Below are positions 1-7,949 of a stretch of 14,767 nt of DNA, one piece after another (within the stretch, counting starts at the first letter, position 1; the number at the start of each line of letters is the position of its first letter). Source of the stretch: JBOGJI01 sp050747865 (GTDB lineage: Bacteria; Acidobacteriota; Thermoanaerobaculia; Multivoradales; JAHEKO01); assembly GCA_050747865.1 (NCBI GenBank), contig JBOGJI010000123.1:1-14767 (forward strand), given 5' to 3'. The position numbers were made by a program, and so were the translations under genes. Under the pieces are notes generated by a model. The model worked only from the letters and a program-made list of their open reading frames with translations, was not told where the DNA came from and ran no database searches.

Positions 1-333
1 CTCCGCCTCCCCATGTCCGGTGATCGAAACCTGCTCCAGATCCCAGGCGCCGAGGTCCTCGAACACCCGGTTGCTGTCCCGGTAGGTGAAATACGTTGCT
101 GGACCTTGGCCCACCTCAGGCAGGTCCAGCCCCGGAGCCCGGTGATACACGCCGACCAGCTGCTCCGGCTCGTCAAACGGCAACGGCTTCAGTAGCACGC
201 CGTAGACCACACTGAAGATGGCCGTGACGCCGCCGATCCCCAGCGCCAGCGTCAGCACGGCCGTGGCGGCAAACTGCGGCCGCTTGAGAAGGGCGCGGGT
301 GACGTAGCGCAGCTCCTGAAAAATGGTCCCCAT
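1..333 (-). CDS. ADOP-family ABC transporter permease, N-terminal part only (runs off the window)
   Basis: This is the first 111 codons of another large MacB/FtsX-like permease; the rest lies beyond the left edge. The start ATG is at 333. The opening MGTIFQELRYVTRALLKRPQ is the usual ADOP start: an amphipathic basic stretch, then a first membrane helix (about residues 21-45, with TLALGIGGVTAIFSVVYGV) and the start of the periplasmic MacB core (LLKPLPFDEPEQLVGVYHR). Only 6 bases separate it from the stop of the upstream permease. A GGAG that overlaps the last codons of that gene could serve as its ribosome site, so the two are probably translationally coupled. Family role: inner-membrane permease, usually without its own ATPase; substrate unknown. 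It is truncated by the window edge, and nothing suggests it is broken. Confidence 0.85.
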   Translation of the reverse strand, partial: MGTIFQELRYVTRALLKRPQFAATAVLTLALGIGGVTAIFSVVYGVLLKPLPFDEPEQLVGVYHRAPGLDLPEVGQGPATYFTYRDSNRVFEDLGAWDLEQVSITGHGEAE

Positions 334-339
334 GGCGGT

Positions 340-2781
340 CTACTCCATTCTGAGCGCGACCATCGGGTCCACGCGGGTGGCGCGGCGGGCCGGCAGGTAG
401 CAGGCCAGGGTCGTAACGGCGAGCAGGACCACCGCGACCCCGACGAGGGTCTGGGGGTCCCTGGGTGTGACCTCAAAGAGCAGGCTCTCGAGCCAGGAGC
501 TCAGCACCAGGGCACCGGCAACGCCGAGGACGATGCCTAGGAGCGGGGCGCGCAGCTCGTGCCGGAGCACCTGATGCAAGACGTTCAGTCGATCGGCGCC
601 CAGCGCCATGCGCAGGCCGAGCTCGCGAGTGCGCTGGGTCACCGAGTAGGCGGTCACGCCGAAAACGCCGAGTGCGGCGAGGATCAGAGCCATCGCGGCA
701 AAGCCGGTGAGCAGGCGCTTGGCGAGCCGTTGCCGGCTGATCGCCACGGACCGCACCTCTTCCATCGTGCTCACCTGGGAGACCGGCAACGTCGGATCGA
801 TCTCGCGCAGGGCGGCCTGCACGGTCTGCGCCACCGCGCCTGGCTCCGCAGCCGTGCGCACAAGCAGGTACACCTGGCGCTGCGGGTCATTGACGAGCTG
901 CGTGTACACCTGGAGCGGCACCTCGGACTCGAGCCCTTCATCCTTCACGTCCGCGACCACGCCGATGACCTCGCGCCACGGGTTGTCATCGTCGGGCCAG
1001 CCCTGCTTTAGACGCTTGCCTATGGCCGATTCGCCCGGCCAAAGGTGTCGTGCCAGGGTCTCGTTGATGACCACCGGGAACTGATCCGGGACGGCATCGG
1101 CGCGTGCAAAGGTACGGCCTTCGCTCAACCGGACGCCCATCGTCTCGAAGAAGCCCGGCGCCACCGGCACGAAGCGCGCGAACGGCAGCTCGGCGCGCTC
1201 CGGCACCGGCTGGTCCGCCACGATGAAAACGGAGCCCCAGTTGGCTCCGTCGATGGGAAGCGACGCCGCCAGGCTCGCCGACTCCACGCCCGGCACCGCG
1301 ATCGCACGCTCCACGGCCTGGTCGTAGAAGGCCCAGCGGCGCTGCGCGTCGTAGCGTCCGCGGCCCAGGAACTCCGCGTCGTATCGTTCGCCCGCGAGGT
1401 CATAGCGCAGGGTCAGCAGGCGATCGGCCCGGAATCCGGGGTCCACGTCGAGCAGGTGCTGCACCGACCGTAGCATCAGGCCGGCGCCCACAAGCAGCAC
1501 GAACGCCAGCGCGACCTGGGTCGCCAGCAGGGTGCGGCGCGCGCGCCCGCTGCCGGCCCCGCGGCCCACGGCGCGTGCGCCCTGGAGCGAACCGACTCTG
1601 CCCCGCCCGGTGGCCACCAGGGCCGGGATCAGGCCACACAGCAACCCGGTGGCCAGGGTGAGGCCGAGGCCGACAAGGAGAACACGCAGATCGAGGACGA
1701 TCGAACCGGCCCGCGGCGTCGGCGGCAGCATCGCGAGCAGCGCAGGCAGAGACCAGCGCGCCAGCAGCATGCCGAGCGCGCCGCCGGTGATCGCCAGCAA
1801 CCAGCTCTCGGCAAGGACCTGGTAAATCAGGCGCCCACGCGCGGCGCCCAGGGCGTTGCGCACGGCCAGCTCCTGCCCCCGTCCGGCGGCCCGCGTGAGG
1901 AGGAGGTTGGCGAGGTTGACGCAGGTAACGAGCAGCACGGCAAGGACGCCCAGAAGCAAGGCGGTGAGCATCGGCCTGACGTCGCGGATCAGCAACTCCT
2001 GGTACCGCTCCACACTGACGCCCCATCCGCTGTTCGTGTCCGGGTACTCGCGCGCAAGCTGAGCGGCCAGGTCGTTCATCTCGGTAGTCGCCGCATCGAG
2101 CGAAGCGCGAAGCCGGGCCACTCCCAGGAGGCCCATGTGGTTGCCGCGCTCGAGGAGGTTGTCCCCCGGGACGAGAGCGAGTCCCAGCGGTATGTACACA
2201 TCTTCGAGGTCACCGCCGATCGTGAACCCAGGTGGCATGACCCCGACGATCTCGAACGGAACGCCGTCGAGCCTCAGCTCGCGGCCGAGGACGTCGCGCG
2301 CCCCTGCAAAGCGGCTCCTCCACAGGTCATGTCCGATGATGGCCACCGGCGAGGCACCCGGCTGGTCGTCCGAGGTGTCGAAGGATCGCCCGAGGACGGG
2401 CGCCACTCCGAGCACTTCGAACAGGTTCGCCGTGACTTGCTGACCCGCAAGCCGGTCGGGTGTCTGCGCATCTCCCGAGTTGTAGCCCGCCTCGAGGATC
2501 GCTGCGATGCCGGAGAAAATCCGCGTGCGCTCACGCCAATCGACGAGATTTGGCCAGGCAACGCTTCCCGGGTTGCCACTGGGCGCCACGTCCAGAAGAA
2601 TGACGATCCTGTCCGGATCGCGGAACGGCGGTGCACGCAACACGACGCCGTCGAAGATCGTGAAGATCGCGGTCGTGCCGCCGATGCCGAGCGCCAGCAT
2701 GAACAGCGCCATCGTGGTGAACCCGGGGCTTTTGAAGAGCCTCCGGCGTGCGTAGCGCAGGTCCTGGAGTAACATGTTCAT
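340..2781 (-). CDS. ADOP-family (MacB/FtsX-like) ABC transporter permease, intact
   Basis: An 813-residue inner-membrane permease with the duplicated ADOP layout. It has an N-terminal helix (about 22-45), a MacB-type periplasmic core (about 50-240), and an FtsX domain (about 270-395) containing NLANLLLTRAAGRGQELAVR and a following LGAARGRL. A central helix follows (about 417-438), then a second periplasmic core (about 450-660) and a second FtsX domain. The C-terminus is the family signature YLPARRATRVDPMVALRME. The start at 2781 (MNMLLQDLRYARRRL) is preferred over the upstream in-frame codon at 2835 because it gives the normal family N-terminus, has AAGGG 7 bases upstream, and makes the protein exactly as long as its intact paralogue at 3311-5752. 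ATG at 2775 is an alternative. No ATP-binding subunit is encoded nearby. Substrate unknown; MacB relatives export or extract lipids, peptides or macrolides. Confidence 0.93.
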   Translation of the reverse strand: MNMLLQDLRYARRRLFKSPGFTTMALFMLALGIGGTTAIFTIFDGVVLRAPPFRDPDRIVILLDVAPSGNPGSVAWPNLVDWRERTRIFSGIAAILEAGYNSGDAQTPDRLAGQQVTANLFEVLGVAPVLGRSFDTSDDQPGASPVAIIGHDLWRSRFAGARDVLGRELRLDGVPFEIVGVMPPGFTIGGDLEDVYIPLGLALVPGDNLLERGNHMGLLGVARLRASLDAATTEMNDLAAQLAREYPDTNSGWGVSVERYQELLIRDVRPMLTALLLGVLAVLLVTCVNLANLLLTRAAGRGQELAVRNALGAARGRLIYQVLAESWLLAITGGALGMLLARWSLPALLAMLPPTPRAGSIVLDLRVLLVGLGLTLATGLLCGLIPALVATGRGRVGSLQGARAVGRGAGSGRARRTLLATQVALAFVLLVGAGLMLRSVQHLLDVDPGFRADRLLTLRYDLAGERYDAEFLGRGRYDAQRRWAFYDQAVERAIAVPGVESASLAASLPIDGANWGSVFIVADQPVPERAELPFARFVPVAPGFFETMGVRLSEGRTFARADAVPDQFPVVINETLARHLWPGESAIGKRLKQGWPDDDNPWREVIGVVADVKDEGLESEVPLQVYTQLVNDPQRQVYLLVRTAAEPGAVAQTVQAALREIDPTLPVSQVSTMEEVRSVAISRQRLAKRLLTGFAAMALILAALGVFGVTAYSVTQRTRELGLRMALGADRLNVLHQVLRHELRAPLLGIVLGVAGALVLSSWLESLLFEVTPRDPQTLVGVAVVLLAVTTLACYLPARRATRVDPMVALRME

Positions 2782-2815
2782 GGCCTTACCCTTGCCTCCG
2801 TTACACTTCGTGCCC

Positions 2816-3049
2816 GTGCCGGTCGTATTCACCAAGGAGGGCTTCCGATTCTTCTTCTACAGCAACGAGCACCGGCCGATTCACCTCCACGTGCCGAAGG
2901 GAGGTGGCGAAGCCGTGATCACCGTCGAAGGCGACGTCGAGCTCCGCGAATCTGTCGGCCTCGAAGTCCAGGAGTTGCGGCGGGCACAGGACTTGGCAAG
3001 AGAGCATCGGGATCCTGTAGTCCGGAAGTGGCATGAGCACCTTGATTGA
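2816..3049 (+). CDS. DUF4160 domain protein
   Basis: A 77-residue soluble protein of the DUF4160 family. The match rests on the N-terminal TKEGFRFFFYSNEHRPIHLHV segment (conserved H19-x-P-x-H23-x-H25), the following GGGEAV, and the C-terminal ESVGLEVQELRRAQ...VRKWHEHL helix. Members are usually 75-90 residues. I chose GTG 2816 because MPVVFTKEGF is the typical family start. GTG 2810 is possible, and the first in-frame ATGs (2774, 2780) would overlap the start of the divergent permease and add an unconserved leader. No good Shine-Dalgarno is visible. The gene overlaps the next by 17 bases. DUF4160 and DUF2442 genes commonly occur as adjacent pairs and are sometimes suspected to be toxin-antitoxin-like. 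The function is not established and I do not assign one. Confidence 0.8.
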   Translation: MPVVFTKEGFRFFFYSNEHRPIHLHVPKGGGEAVITVEGDVELRESVGLEVQELRRAQDLAREHRDPVVRKWHEHLD

Positions 3050-3284
3050 CACACCGATGCGCGCGCAGTACAGAGCAGGGAAGATCCATGTGGAGATGGA
3101 GAGCGGGCTGGAGATCGCCTTCCCTGTCAGAGGCAACCCGCGTCTGGAAGGCAAGCCACCCGAGCAACTAGACAACATCGAGCTCTCCCCATTCGGCCTC
3201 CACTGGCCGAATCTCGATGAGGATCTGTCCATCCGCGGCATCCTCGCCGGCAACTACGGCCAAAGGCCCTACCAGGCGGCCTGA
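3033..3284 (+). CDS. DUF2442 domain protein
   Basis: An 83-residue protein of the DUF2442 family. The recognisable part is IELSPFGLHWPNLDEDLSIR followed by GILAG; family members have an I.W/H.P...DL.....L pattern near the C-terminus. The N-terminal half (AQYRAGKIHVEMESGLEIAFP) forms the expected short beta strands. The ATG at 3033 has GGAAG 4 bases upstream and overlaps the DUF4160 gene by 17 bases, which implies translational coupling; ATG 3057 is a weaker alternative. The pair lies on the strand opposite the surrounding permease genes. Its stop is 26 bases from the convergent stop of the 3311-5752 permease, with no clear terminator between. A cargo-like or toxin-antitoxin-like role is an inference from the pairing and location only. 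Confidence 0.8.
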   Translation: MSTLIDTPMRAQYRAGKIHVEMESGLEIAFPVRGNPRLEGKPPEQLDNIELSPFGLHWPNLDEDLSIRGILAGNYGQRPYQAA

Positions 3285-3310
3285 GGTCCAGCGCGCCGAG
3301 CCAACCGTTT

Positions 3311-5752
3311 TCACTCTGTCCTCAACGCGATGTTCGGGTCCACGCGGCTGGCGCGGCGGGCGGGGAGGTAGGTGGCGAGCAGGCTGACGCCAACCAGCAG
3401 CACGGTCACGGCGACAAACGTGGCCGGGTCGTGGGCGGAGACCTCGAACAGGAGCGACGCCAGGATCCGGGTCGTTATGGCGGCCGCGACCAGCCCCACG
3501 AGCACGCCCGTGAGCGTGACGGTGAACCCCTGGCGCAGCACCATGCGGAGCACCGTCGCCGGCTGCGCGCCGAGGGCGATGCGGACGCCGATCTCCGCCG
3601 CGCGCTGGCTGACCACGTAGCGGATCACGCCGTAGAGGCCGACGACTCCGAGCACCAGCGCCACACCCGCCGCGATGGCGAGGAGCAACGTGGCGAAAGA
3701 CCGCTGAGCCAGGGAGGACGTCAGGATCTGCTCCATGGTGCGCACCGTGGTGAGCGGCACCGTGCGGTCCACGCGGTCGACCGCGGAGCGGATGGCGGGG
3801 ATGAGGGCCGTCGGCGATCCTGTCGTGCGGACGACGATGTACATCACGTCGGGAGGAATCGATCGAGCCTGGGAGGCCAGTGGGAGGTACACGGTCGGCG
3901 CCGCCTCGGCCGCGAGCCCGAACGTCCGTACGTCGCCCACGACCCCCACGATCTCCACCCAGGCCGCGTCGCCGAAACGGATCCGCTCACCCAGAGCGCG
4001 GCCGTCGAGGAGGAGGCGGGCAAAGGTCTCGTTCACCCACGCGACCGGCAGGCCGCTCTCCGCGTTCGCCGCTACGGGCGCACGGCCTCCGGTCAGGGGG
4101 ATGCGCAGCGTCTCGAAGTAGCCCGGCGTCACCGCCTGCCACCAGGTGAAGGGCGGCACCGCGTCGTCCGCTTGCGGCCGGGATTCGATCTCGAAGGAGC
4201 CGCCGTTCCTCCCGCTGGCGTCGATCGGCAGGCTGTTGGTGGCCCCCACCGACGTGACGCCGGGCAAGCCGGCGACCTCCTCGAGGACTCGCGCGTAGAA
4301 CCCGAGGGCGCGCTCCCGATCGGCCCCACCACCGAGGCTCACCCCGGCAGTCAGCACGCCTTCGGCCTCGAAGCCCGGAGCCACGGCGTGCAAGCGCACG
4401 ACGCTCCGCAGCAGCAGCCCGGCGCTGACCAGGAGCACCAGCGCCATGGCCATCTGCGCCACGATCAGCAGCCGTCGCGCCCGGCCGCGTTCCCGCCCTA
4501 CGGTGCTGCCGCGCCCGCCGCCGCCCTGCAGCGCCGCTGCCGAGGCCTTGCGGACGAGGCGCGGCACCGGCAGCGCGCCCAGCGCCAGCCCGGTGAGCAC
4601 ACTCAGCCCCGCGGCAAACACGAGCACGAGGCCGCTGAGCTCGACCTCGGCGAGGCGCGGCAGCTCCGCCGGGCCGTGCGCCTGCAGCAGCTCGACACCG
4701 GCGGCCGCCAGGAGCGCACCCAGGCCGCCGGCGAGCAGACCGAGAAGCAGGCTCTCGGCGAGGAGCGTGCGCGCCAGCCGCCCGGCGCCGGCACCGAGAG
4801 CCGAGCGGACCGCCATCTCCCGCCGTCGCGCCTCCGCCCGCACCAGGAAGAGATTCGCCACGTTCGCCGCGGCGATGAGCAGCACCAGTCCCACCGCCCC
4901 CAGCAGCACCCACAGCGTCGTCGCCACGTCACCCACCACGCGGGCGTGCAACGGCTCGAGGTCCACCGACCAGCCGGCGCGCGCGAGCCCGTCCCGGGTG
5001 GTCCCCGGGAAGCGCTCGGGGATACGCTGCTGCAGAGCTGCGAGCTCGCGCCGCGCCGCATCCAGATCCGCGCCCGAGACCAGCCGCGCGAGACCCTCGA
5101 TGCCGAAATCGCCGAAGCCGTTTTCCGGGTCCAGATGGAGCGGAAGAAGCAGCGCAGGCGTGCCGCCATGCCGATCCGGGTAGGTGAAGCCGGACGGCAA
5201 TACGCCCACCACCTCGGTGCTCCTGCCGTCCAGATCGATGCGCCGGCCCACAACTCCGGCGTCGCCGCCGAAGCGCGATTGCCAGAGGGTGTGGGTCAGG
5301 ATGGCGACCGGCGCCGCGCCCTCCCGGGCGTCCGATTCGACGAACGCCCGTCCCCGCGCGGGGTACGTCGCCAGGACATCGAAGAGTTCGGGCGTGACCT
5401 CGGCCACCCGCACCCGCTCGGGCTGGTCGTCGCCTACCAGGTTGCGCTCGGCGATCTGGACTCCGGCCATGCGCGTCAACGTGCGGGCACTCTCCCGGTA
5501 GTACTCGATCAGGCCCGGAGAGGTCTGCAGCCGAGGCACGTCGAGCAGGTTCGGCGCCCGATGGTGAACCACCACGATGTCTTGCGAGTCCGTGAACGGC
5601 AGCGGCTGCAGCAGCACGCCGTTCACCACCGCGAAGAGCACCACGTTGGCGCCGATGGCGAGCGCCAGCGTCAGCGCCGCCGTGCCCGTGAAACCGGGGC
5701 TCTGCACCAGCCGCCGAAAGGCGACGCGCAGATCCTGACGAAGAGTGTCCAT
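3311..5752 (-). CDS. ADOP-family (MacB/FtsX-like) ABC transporter permease, intact
   Basis: An 813-residue permease with the same two-fold architecture as its neighbour. It has a first helix (about 22-47), periplasmic core 1 (about 50-265), and FtsX domain 1 (about 275-400, with NVANLFLVRAEARRREMAVR and a following LGAGAGRLART). A central helix (about 428-450), core 2 (about 455-665) and FtsX domain 2 (about 685-800) follow, ending YLPARRASRVDPNIALRTE. The ATG at 5752 (MDTLRQDLRVAFRRLVQSPGF) is the usual family start. Only a weak GAGG lies upstream, so coupling to the preceding permease remnant, 23 bases away, may help initiation. Downstream, 529 bases holding the antisense DUF4160/DUF2442 pair separate it from the next permease; the other joints in this array are 6 and 23 bases. 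No ATPase subunit is in the window. Substrate unknown. Confidence 0.93.
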   Translation of the reverse strand: MDTLRQDLRVAFRRLVQSPGFTGTAALTLALAIGANVVLFAVVNGVLLQPLPFTDSQDIVVVHHRAPNLLDVPRLQTSPGLIEYYRESARTLTRMAGVQIAERNLVGDDQPERVRVAEVTPELFDVLATYPARGRAFVESDAREGAAPVAILTHTLWQSRFGGDAGVVGRRIDLDGRSTEVVGVLPSGFTYPDRHGGTPALLLPLHLDPENGFGDFGIEGLARLVSGADLDAARRELAALQQRIPERFPGTTRDGLARAGWSVDLEPLHARVVGDVATTLWVLLGAVGLVLLIAAANVANLFLVRAEARRREMAVRSALGAGAGRLARTLLAESLLLGLLAGGLGALLAAAGVELLQAHGPAELPRLAEVELSGLVLVFAAGLSVLTGLALGALPVPRLVRKASAAALQGGGGRGSTVGRERGRARRLLIVAQMAMALVLLVSAGLLLRSVVRLHAVAPGFEAEGVLTAGVSLGGGADRERALGFYARVLEEVAGLPGVTSVGATNSLPIDASGRNGGSFEIESRPQADDAVPPFTWWQAVTPGYFETLRIPLTGGRAPVAANAESGLPVAWVNETFARLLLDGRALGERIRFGDAAWVEIVGVVGDVRTFGLAAEAAPTVYLPLASQARSIPPDVMYIVVRTTGSPTALIPAIRSAVDRVDRTVPLTTVRTMEQILTSSLAQRSFATLLLAIAAGVALVLGVVGLYGVIRYVVSQRAAEIGVRIALGAQPATVLRMVLRQGFTVTLTGVLVGLVAAAITTRILASLLFEVSAHDPATFVAVTVLLVGVSLLATYLPARRASRVDPNIALRTE

Positions 5753-5775
5753 GGGCTATTTACGCCTCGCCCCCG

Positions 5776-6790
5776 TCACTCGTGGCGCAGCGCGGTCGTG
5801 GGCTCAACACGCGCGGCGCGGTAGGCCGGCAGCCAGCAGACGCGCCAGGCGCCGCCGGCTGGCGCCCAGCGTGGCACGCACACTGAGCTCCTGCGCCCGC
5901 TCCGTGACCCGCACCAGCACCACGTTGGCGATGTTCACCACCGCAAGCAGCAGCACCACCAAGACGGCGCCAAAGGCGACCCTTAGCACACCGCCGGCGT
6001 CGCCGATGACGGCCTCGTGCAACGACCGCGGCGTCAGGCGCGCCGTCTCGTCCTGGAAGCCGGCCTGCCACTCGGGAAAGATGCGGCGGCTGATCGCGGC
6101 CAGGTCGCCCGCCGCCCGGGCCTGGGTCACGCCCGGTTTCAGGCGTGCCACGGTGCCGAGCAGGAACGGCCCCCGCCGCTCCGGCTCAGCGAGCTGCAGG
6201 GCCGGCCACAGGTCGGTGCGCATGCCGGCCAGCTCCTCGACACCGGGCGGCATGATTCCCACGACCGTGTAGGTCTCGCCATCGAGCGTCAGAGCCTGGC
6301 CCAGCGGATCGACCCCCGCCCCGAAGTGGTCCTTGGCGAAAGCGTGGCCGAGCACCACCGCGCGTTCGGCGCCTTCCCGGTTCTCGCCGGCCTGGAACGC
6401 GTGCCCGTACGCCGGTGCCACGCCCAGCACGCGGAAGAAGTCCGTCGTCACCCAGCGGGCGTTCACCCAGCGCGCTCGATCGGTTCCGGTCAGCACCACG
6501 TCGAACACTCGGTATGCCGCGACTGCGTCGAAGCTCCTCTGTTGCGCCTGGATAGCCTGGAAATCGACGACCGACGTGTTCCACTCGTTCTGCGGATTGC
6601 GCTGCCGGATCAGCACCAGCCGATCGGCCTCCGGGTATGGCAGCGGACGCATCAGCACCCCGTCGATCAGGGTGAAGACGACCGTGGCCGCGCCGATCCC
6701 CAGAGCCAGCGTGGCGACGACGACGAGGGCGTAGCCGGGCCGGTGCCGTAGCTGCCGGAAAGCAGAGCGCAGGTCGTGATGCGCGTCCAT
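5776..6790 (-). pseudogene. ADOP-family permease remnant with a large internal deletion
   Basis: The start is normal: ATG 6790, MDAHHDLRSAFRQLRHRPGYA, with AGAGG 5 bases upstream. The open frame covers helix 1, periplasmic core 1 and the start of FtsX domain 1 (NIANVVLVRVTERAQELSVR, then LGASRRRLARLL) and stops at 5804 after 328 residues. In the +1 frame, immediately after LARLL, comes WLPAYRAARVEPTTALRHE and a stop at 5778-5776. This is the canonical extreme C-terminus of an ADOP protein. The middle has therefore been deleted, with a join at about 5836-5846. By alignment to the intact neighbour about 460 residues (roughly 1.4 kb) are missing, and the join is out of frame. A truncated 328-residue product could still be made. 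A single-domain protein ending at 5804 is a less likely reading. The promoter-like region upstream seems preserved and may still drive the downstream array. Confidence 0.85.
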
Positions 6791-6881
6791 GAAGCCTCTA
6801 CACGCCCGCCATGGCCGACGTGGAGTCCGCCGTTCGGGGGCGCCAGCGAGCTGGGTCCATGAATCCATCGCGCATCACCTT

Positions 6882-6897
6882 GGCAAGGCCGATGCCA
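6882..6897 (-). promoter_or_regulatory. Candidate sigma-54 (-24/-12) promoter of the ADOP array
   Basis: The minus strand reads TGGCATCGGCCTTGCC from 6897 down to 6882. This fits the sigma-54 consensus TGGCAC-N5-TTGC with one mismatch (T for C), with the GG and GC dinucleotides at the required spacing. It would start transcription near 6871, giving an untranslated leader of about 80 bases before ATG 6790. The match is a pattern reading in GC-rich DNA and has not been tested statistically. The inverted repeat at a suitable enhancer distance upstream supports it. Confidence 0.45.
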
Positions 6898-6968
6898 GCC
6901 GGCGGAGCGGCCAGAAGCCCTGTCACGCGGGGTTTCGCCGGGCCGGCGAGGTCCCGCGGCGTTCGATT

Positions 6969-6997
6969 CCGGACAGCTACCGTCCGCTGGCGGACAG
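6969..6997. promoter_or_regulatory. Candidate activator-binding site: GTCCGC-TG-GCGGAC inverted repeat plus half-site
   Basis: Positions 6982-6995 read GTCCGCTGGCGGAC, a perfect 6-base inverted repeat with a 2-base spacer. On the minus strand CTGTCCG begins at 6998-6997 and a second CTGTCCG begins 21 bases further on, two helical turns away. The site centre is about 115 bases upstream of the predicted start of the sigma-54-like promoter, which is where NtrC/Fis-type enhancer-binding proteins usually bind. It is about 100 bases upstream of the divergent DUF72 start, so it could instead act there. No cognate regulator gene is in the window. Confidence 0.4.
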
Positions 6998-7091
6998 AGC
7001 GACAACGTCCCCACTGCGTGCCGTGGCGTAAGCTCGGCGTGGGCGTATTCCGACAGTACGGCCCGCACACTGGCTCCATACCAAGCACGCC

Positions 7092-7949
7092 ATGACTACC
7101 CTGAATCGGTTCTCCGGCGGTGGGCTGGCGCGCCGCATCCGCGTCGGCATCGGCGGCTGGACCTACGCGCCGTGGCGCAACAACTTCTATCCCGAGGGAC
7201 TGGTGCAGCGCCGCGAGTTGGAGTACGCCAGCGGGCGGCTGGCGACCATCGAGATCAACGGCACCTACTACAGAGCCCAGAAGCCGGCGGTCTATGCCAG
7301 CTGGCGCGCGCAGACGCCCGACGGCTTCGTGTTCTCCCTCAAGGCGCCGCGCGCGATCGTCCAGCGCCGGGTGCTGGCGGAAGCCGAGGCGGCGATACGC
7401 GCCTTCGTCTTCGGCGGGCTGGCAGAGCTCGATGATCGGCTCGGCCCGATCAACTGGCAGCTTCCGCCGGAGCGACTCTTTGACGCGGACGACCTGGACG
7501 CGTTCCTTGCCCTGCTGCCGCGGCGAGTCGACGGGCTGCCGCTACGCCACGCGCTGGAAGTGCGGCATCCGAGCTTCCTGTGCGGAGAGTTCCTCGGACT
7601 CGTACGCCGCCACGGCGTGGCTGCGGTCTTCACCGATTCCGACGAGTACCCGTCGTTCGCCGACCTCGGCGGCGATTTCGTGTATGCGCGGCTGAAGCGC
7701 AGCCGTTCCGACATCGCCACCGGCTACGCCCCCGAAGCGCTCGGCGCCTGGGCCGCCCGAGCGCGCCGCTGGGCCGAGGGCGCCGAGCCTGCCGACCTGC
7801 CTCGCATCGCCGCGGCCGAGGCCGCCGACGCAGGACCGCGCGACGTCTTCCTCTACTTCATCGGTGCCGCCAAGGAGCGCAATCCGGCTGCCGCGATCGC
7901 CTTGCAGGAGCGCCTGCCGTGGTCCGCCCCGGCTGAAGATATTTTCTGA
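7092..7949 (+). CDS. DUF72 (YecE-like) family protein
   Basis: A 285-residue cytoplasmic protein of the DUF72 family, a TIM-barrel-like fold of unknown biochemical role. Recognisable blocks in order are RVGIGGWTYAPWRNNFYPEG (about 17-36), the ELEYAS...TIEINGTYYRAQKP block, TPDGFVFSLKAPRAI, LGPINWQLPP, RHALEVRHPSF, a VAAVFTDS strand, DFVYARLKRS, and the C-terminal DVFLYFIGAAKERNPAAA. The IEINGTYY and EVRH segments are the most conserved in the family. Length is typical. The ATG at 7092 has no good Shine-Dalgarno. The family's core begins about 15 residues in, so a slightly later start cannot be excluded, but no later in-frame ATG lies before the conserved core. It is transcribed away from the permease array and towards the thioredoxin-fold gene 104 bases downstream. 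Confidence 0.9.
   Translation: MTTLNRFSGGGLARRIRVGIGGWTYAPWRNNFYPEGLVQRRELEYASGRLATIEINGTYYRAQKPAVYASWRAQTPDGFVFSLKAPRAIVQRRVLAEAEAAIRAFVFGGLAELDDRLGPINWQLPPERLFDADDLDAFLALLPRRVDGLPLRHALEVRHPSFLCGEFLGLVRRHGVAAVFTDSDEYPSFADLGGDFVYARLKRSRSDIATGYAPEALGAWAARARRWAEGAEPADLPRIAAAEAADAGPRDVFLYFIGAAKERNPAAAIALQERLPWSAPAEDIF

Larger units (their letters stand above)
6791..7091. other. Divergent intergenic region between the ADOP array and the DUF72 gene
   Basis: This 301-base stretch separates two divergent genes. I see no credible small gene; short open frames on both strands have no recognisable family features. It holds the candidate sigma-54 element and inverted repeat listed separately, both oriented to serve the permease array. 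I could not identify a convincing sigma-70 promoter for the plus-strand DUF72 gene. Confidence 0.6.

Noticed and set aside
3431..5824. A 797-codon open frame on the plus strand, opposite the intact ADOP permease
   Set aside because: Its translation is Arg/His/Gly/Gln-rich with no hydrophobic core or family motif. It mirrors the codon-position GC bias of the clearly real permease on the other strand.
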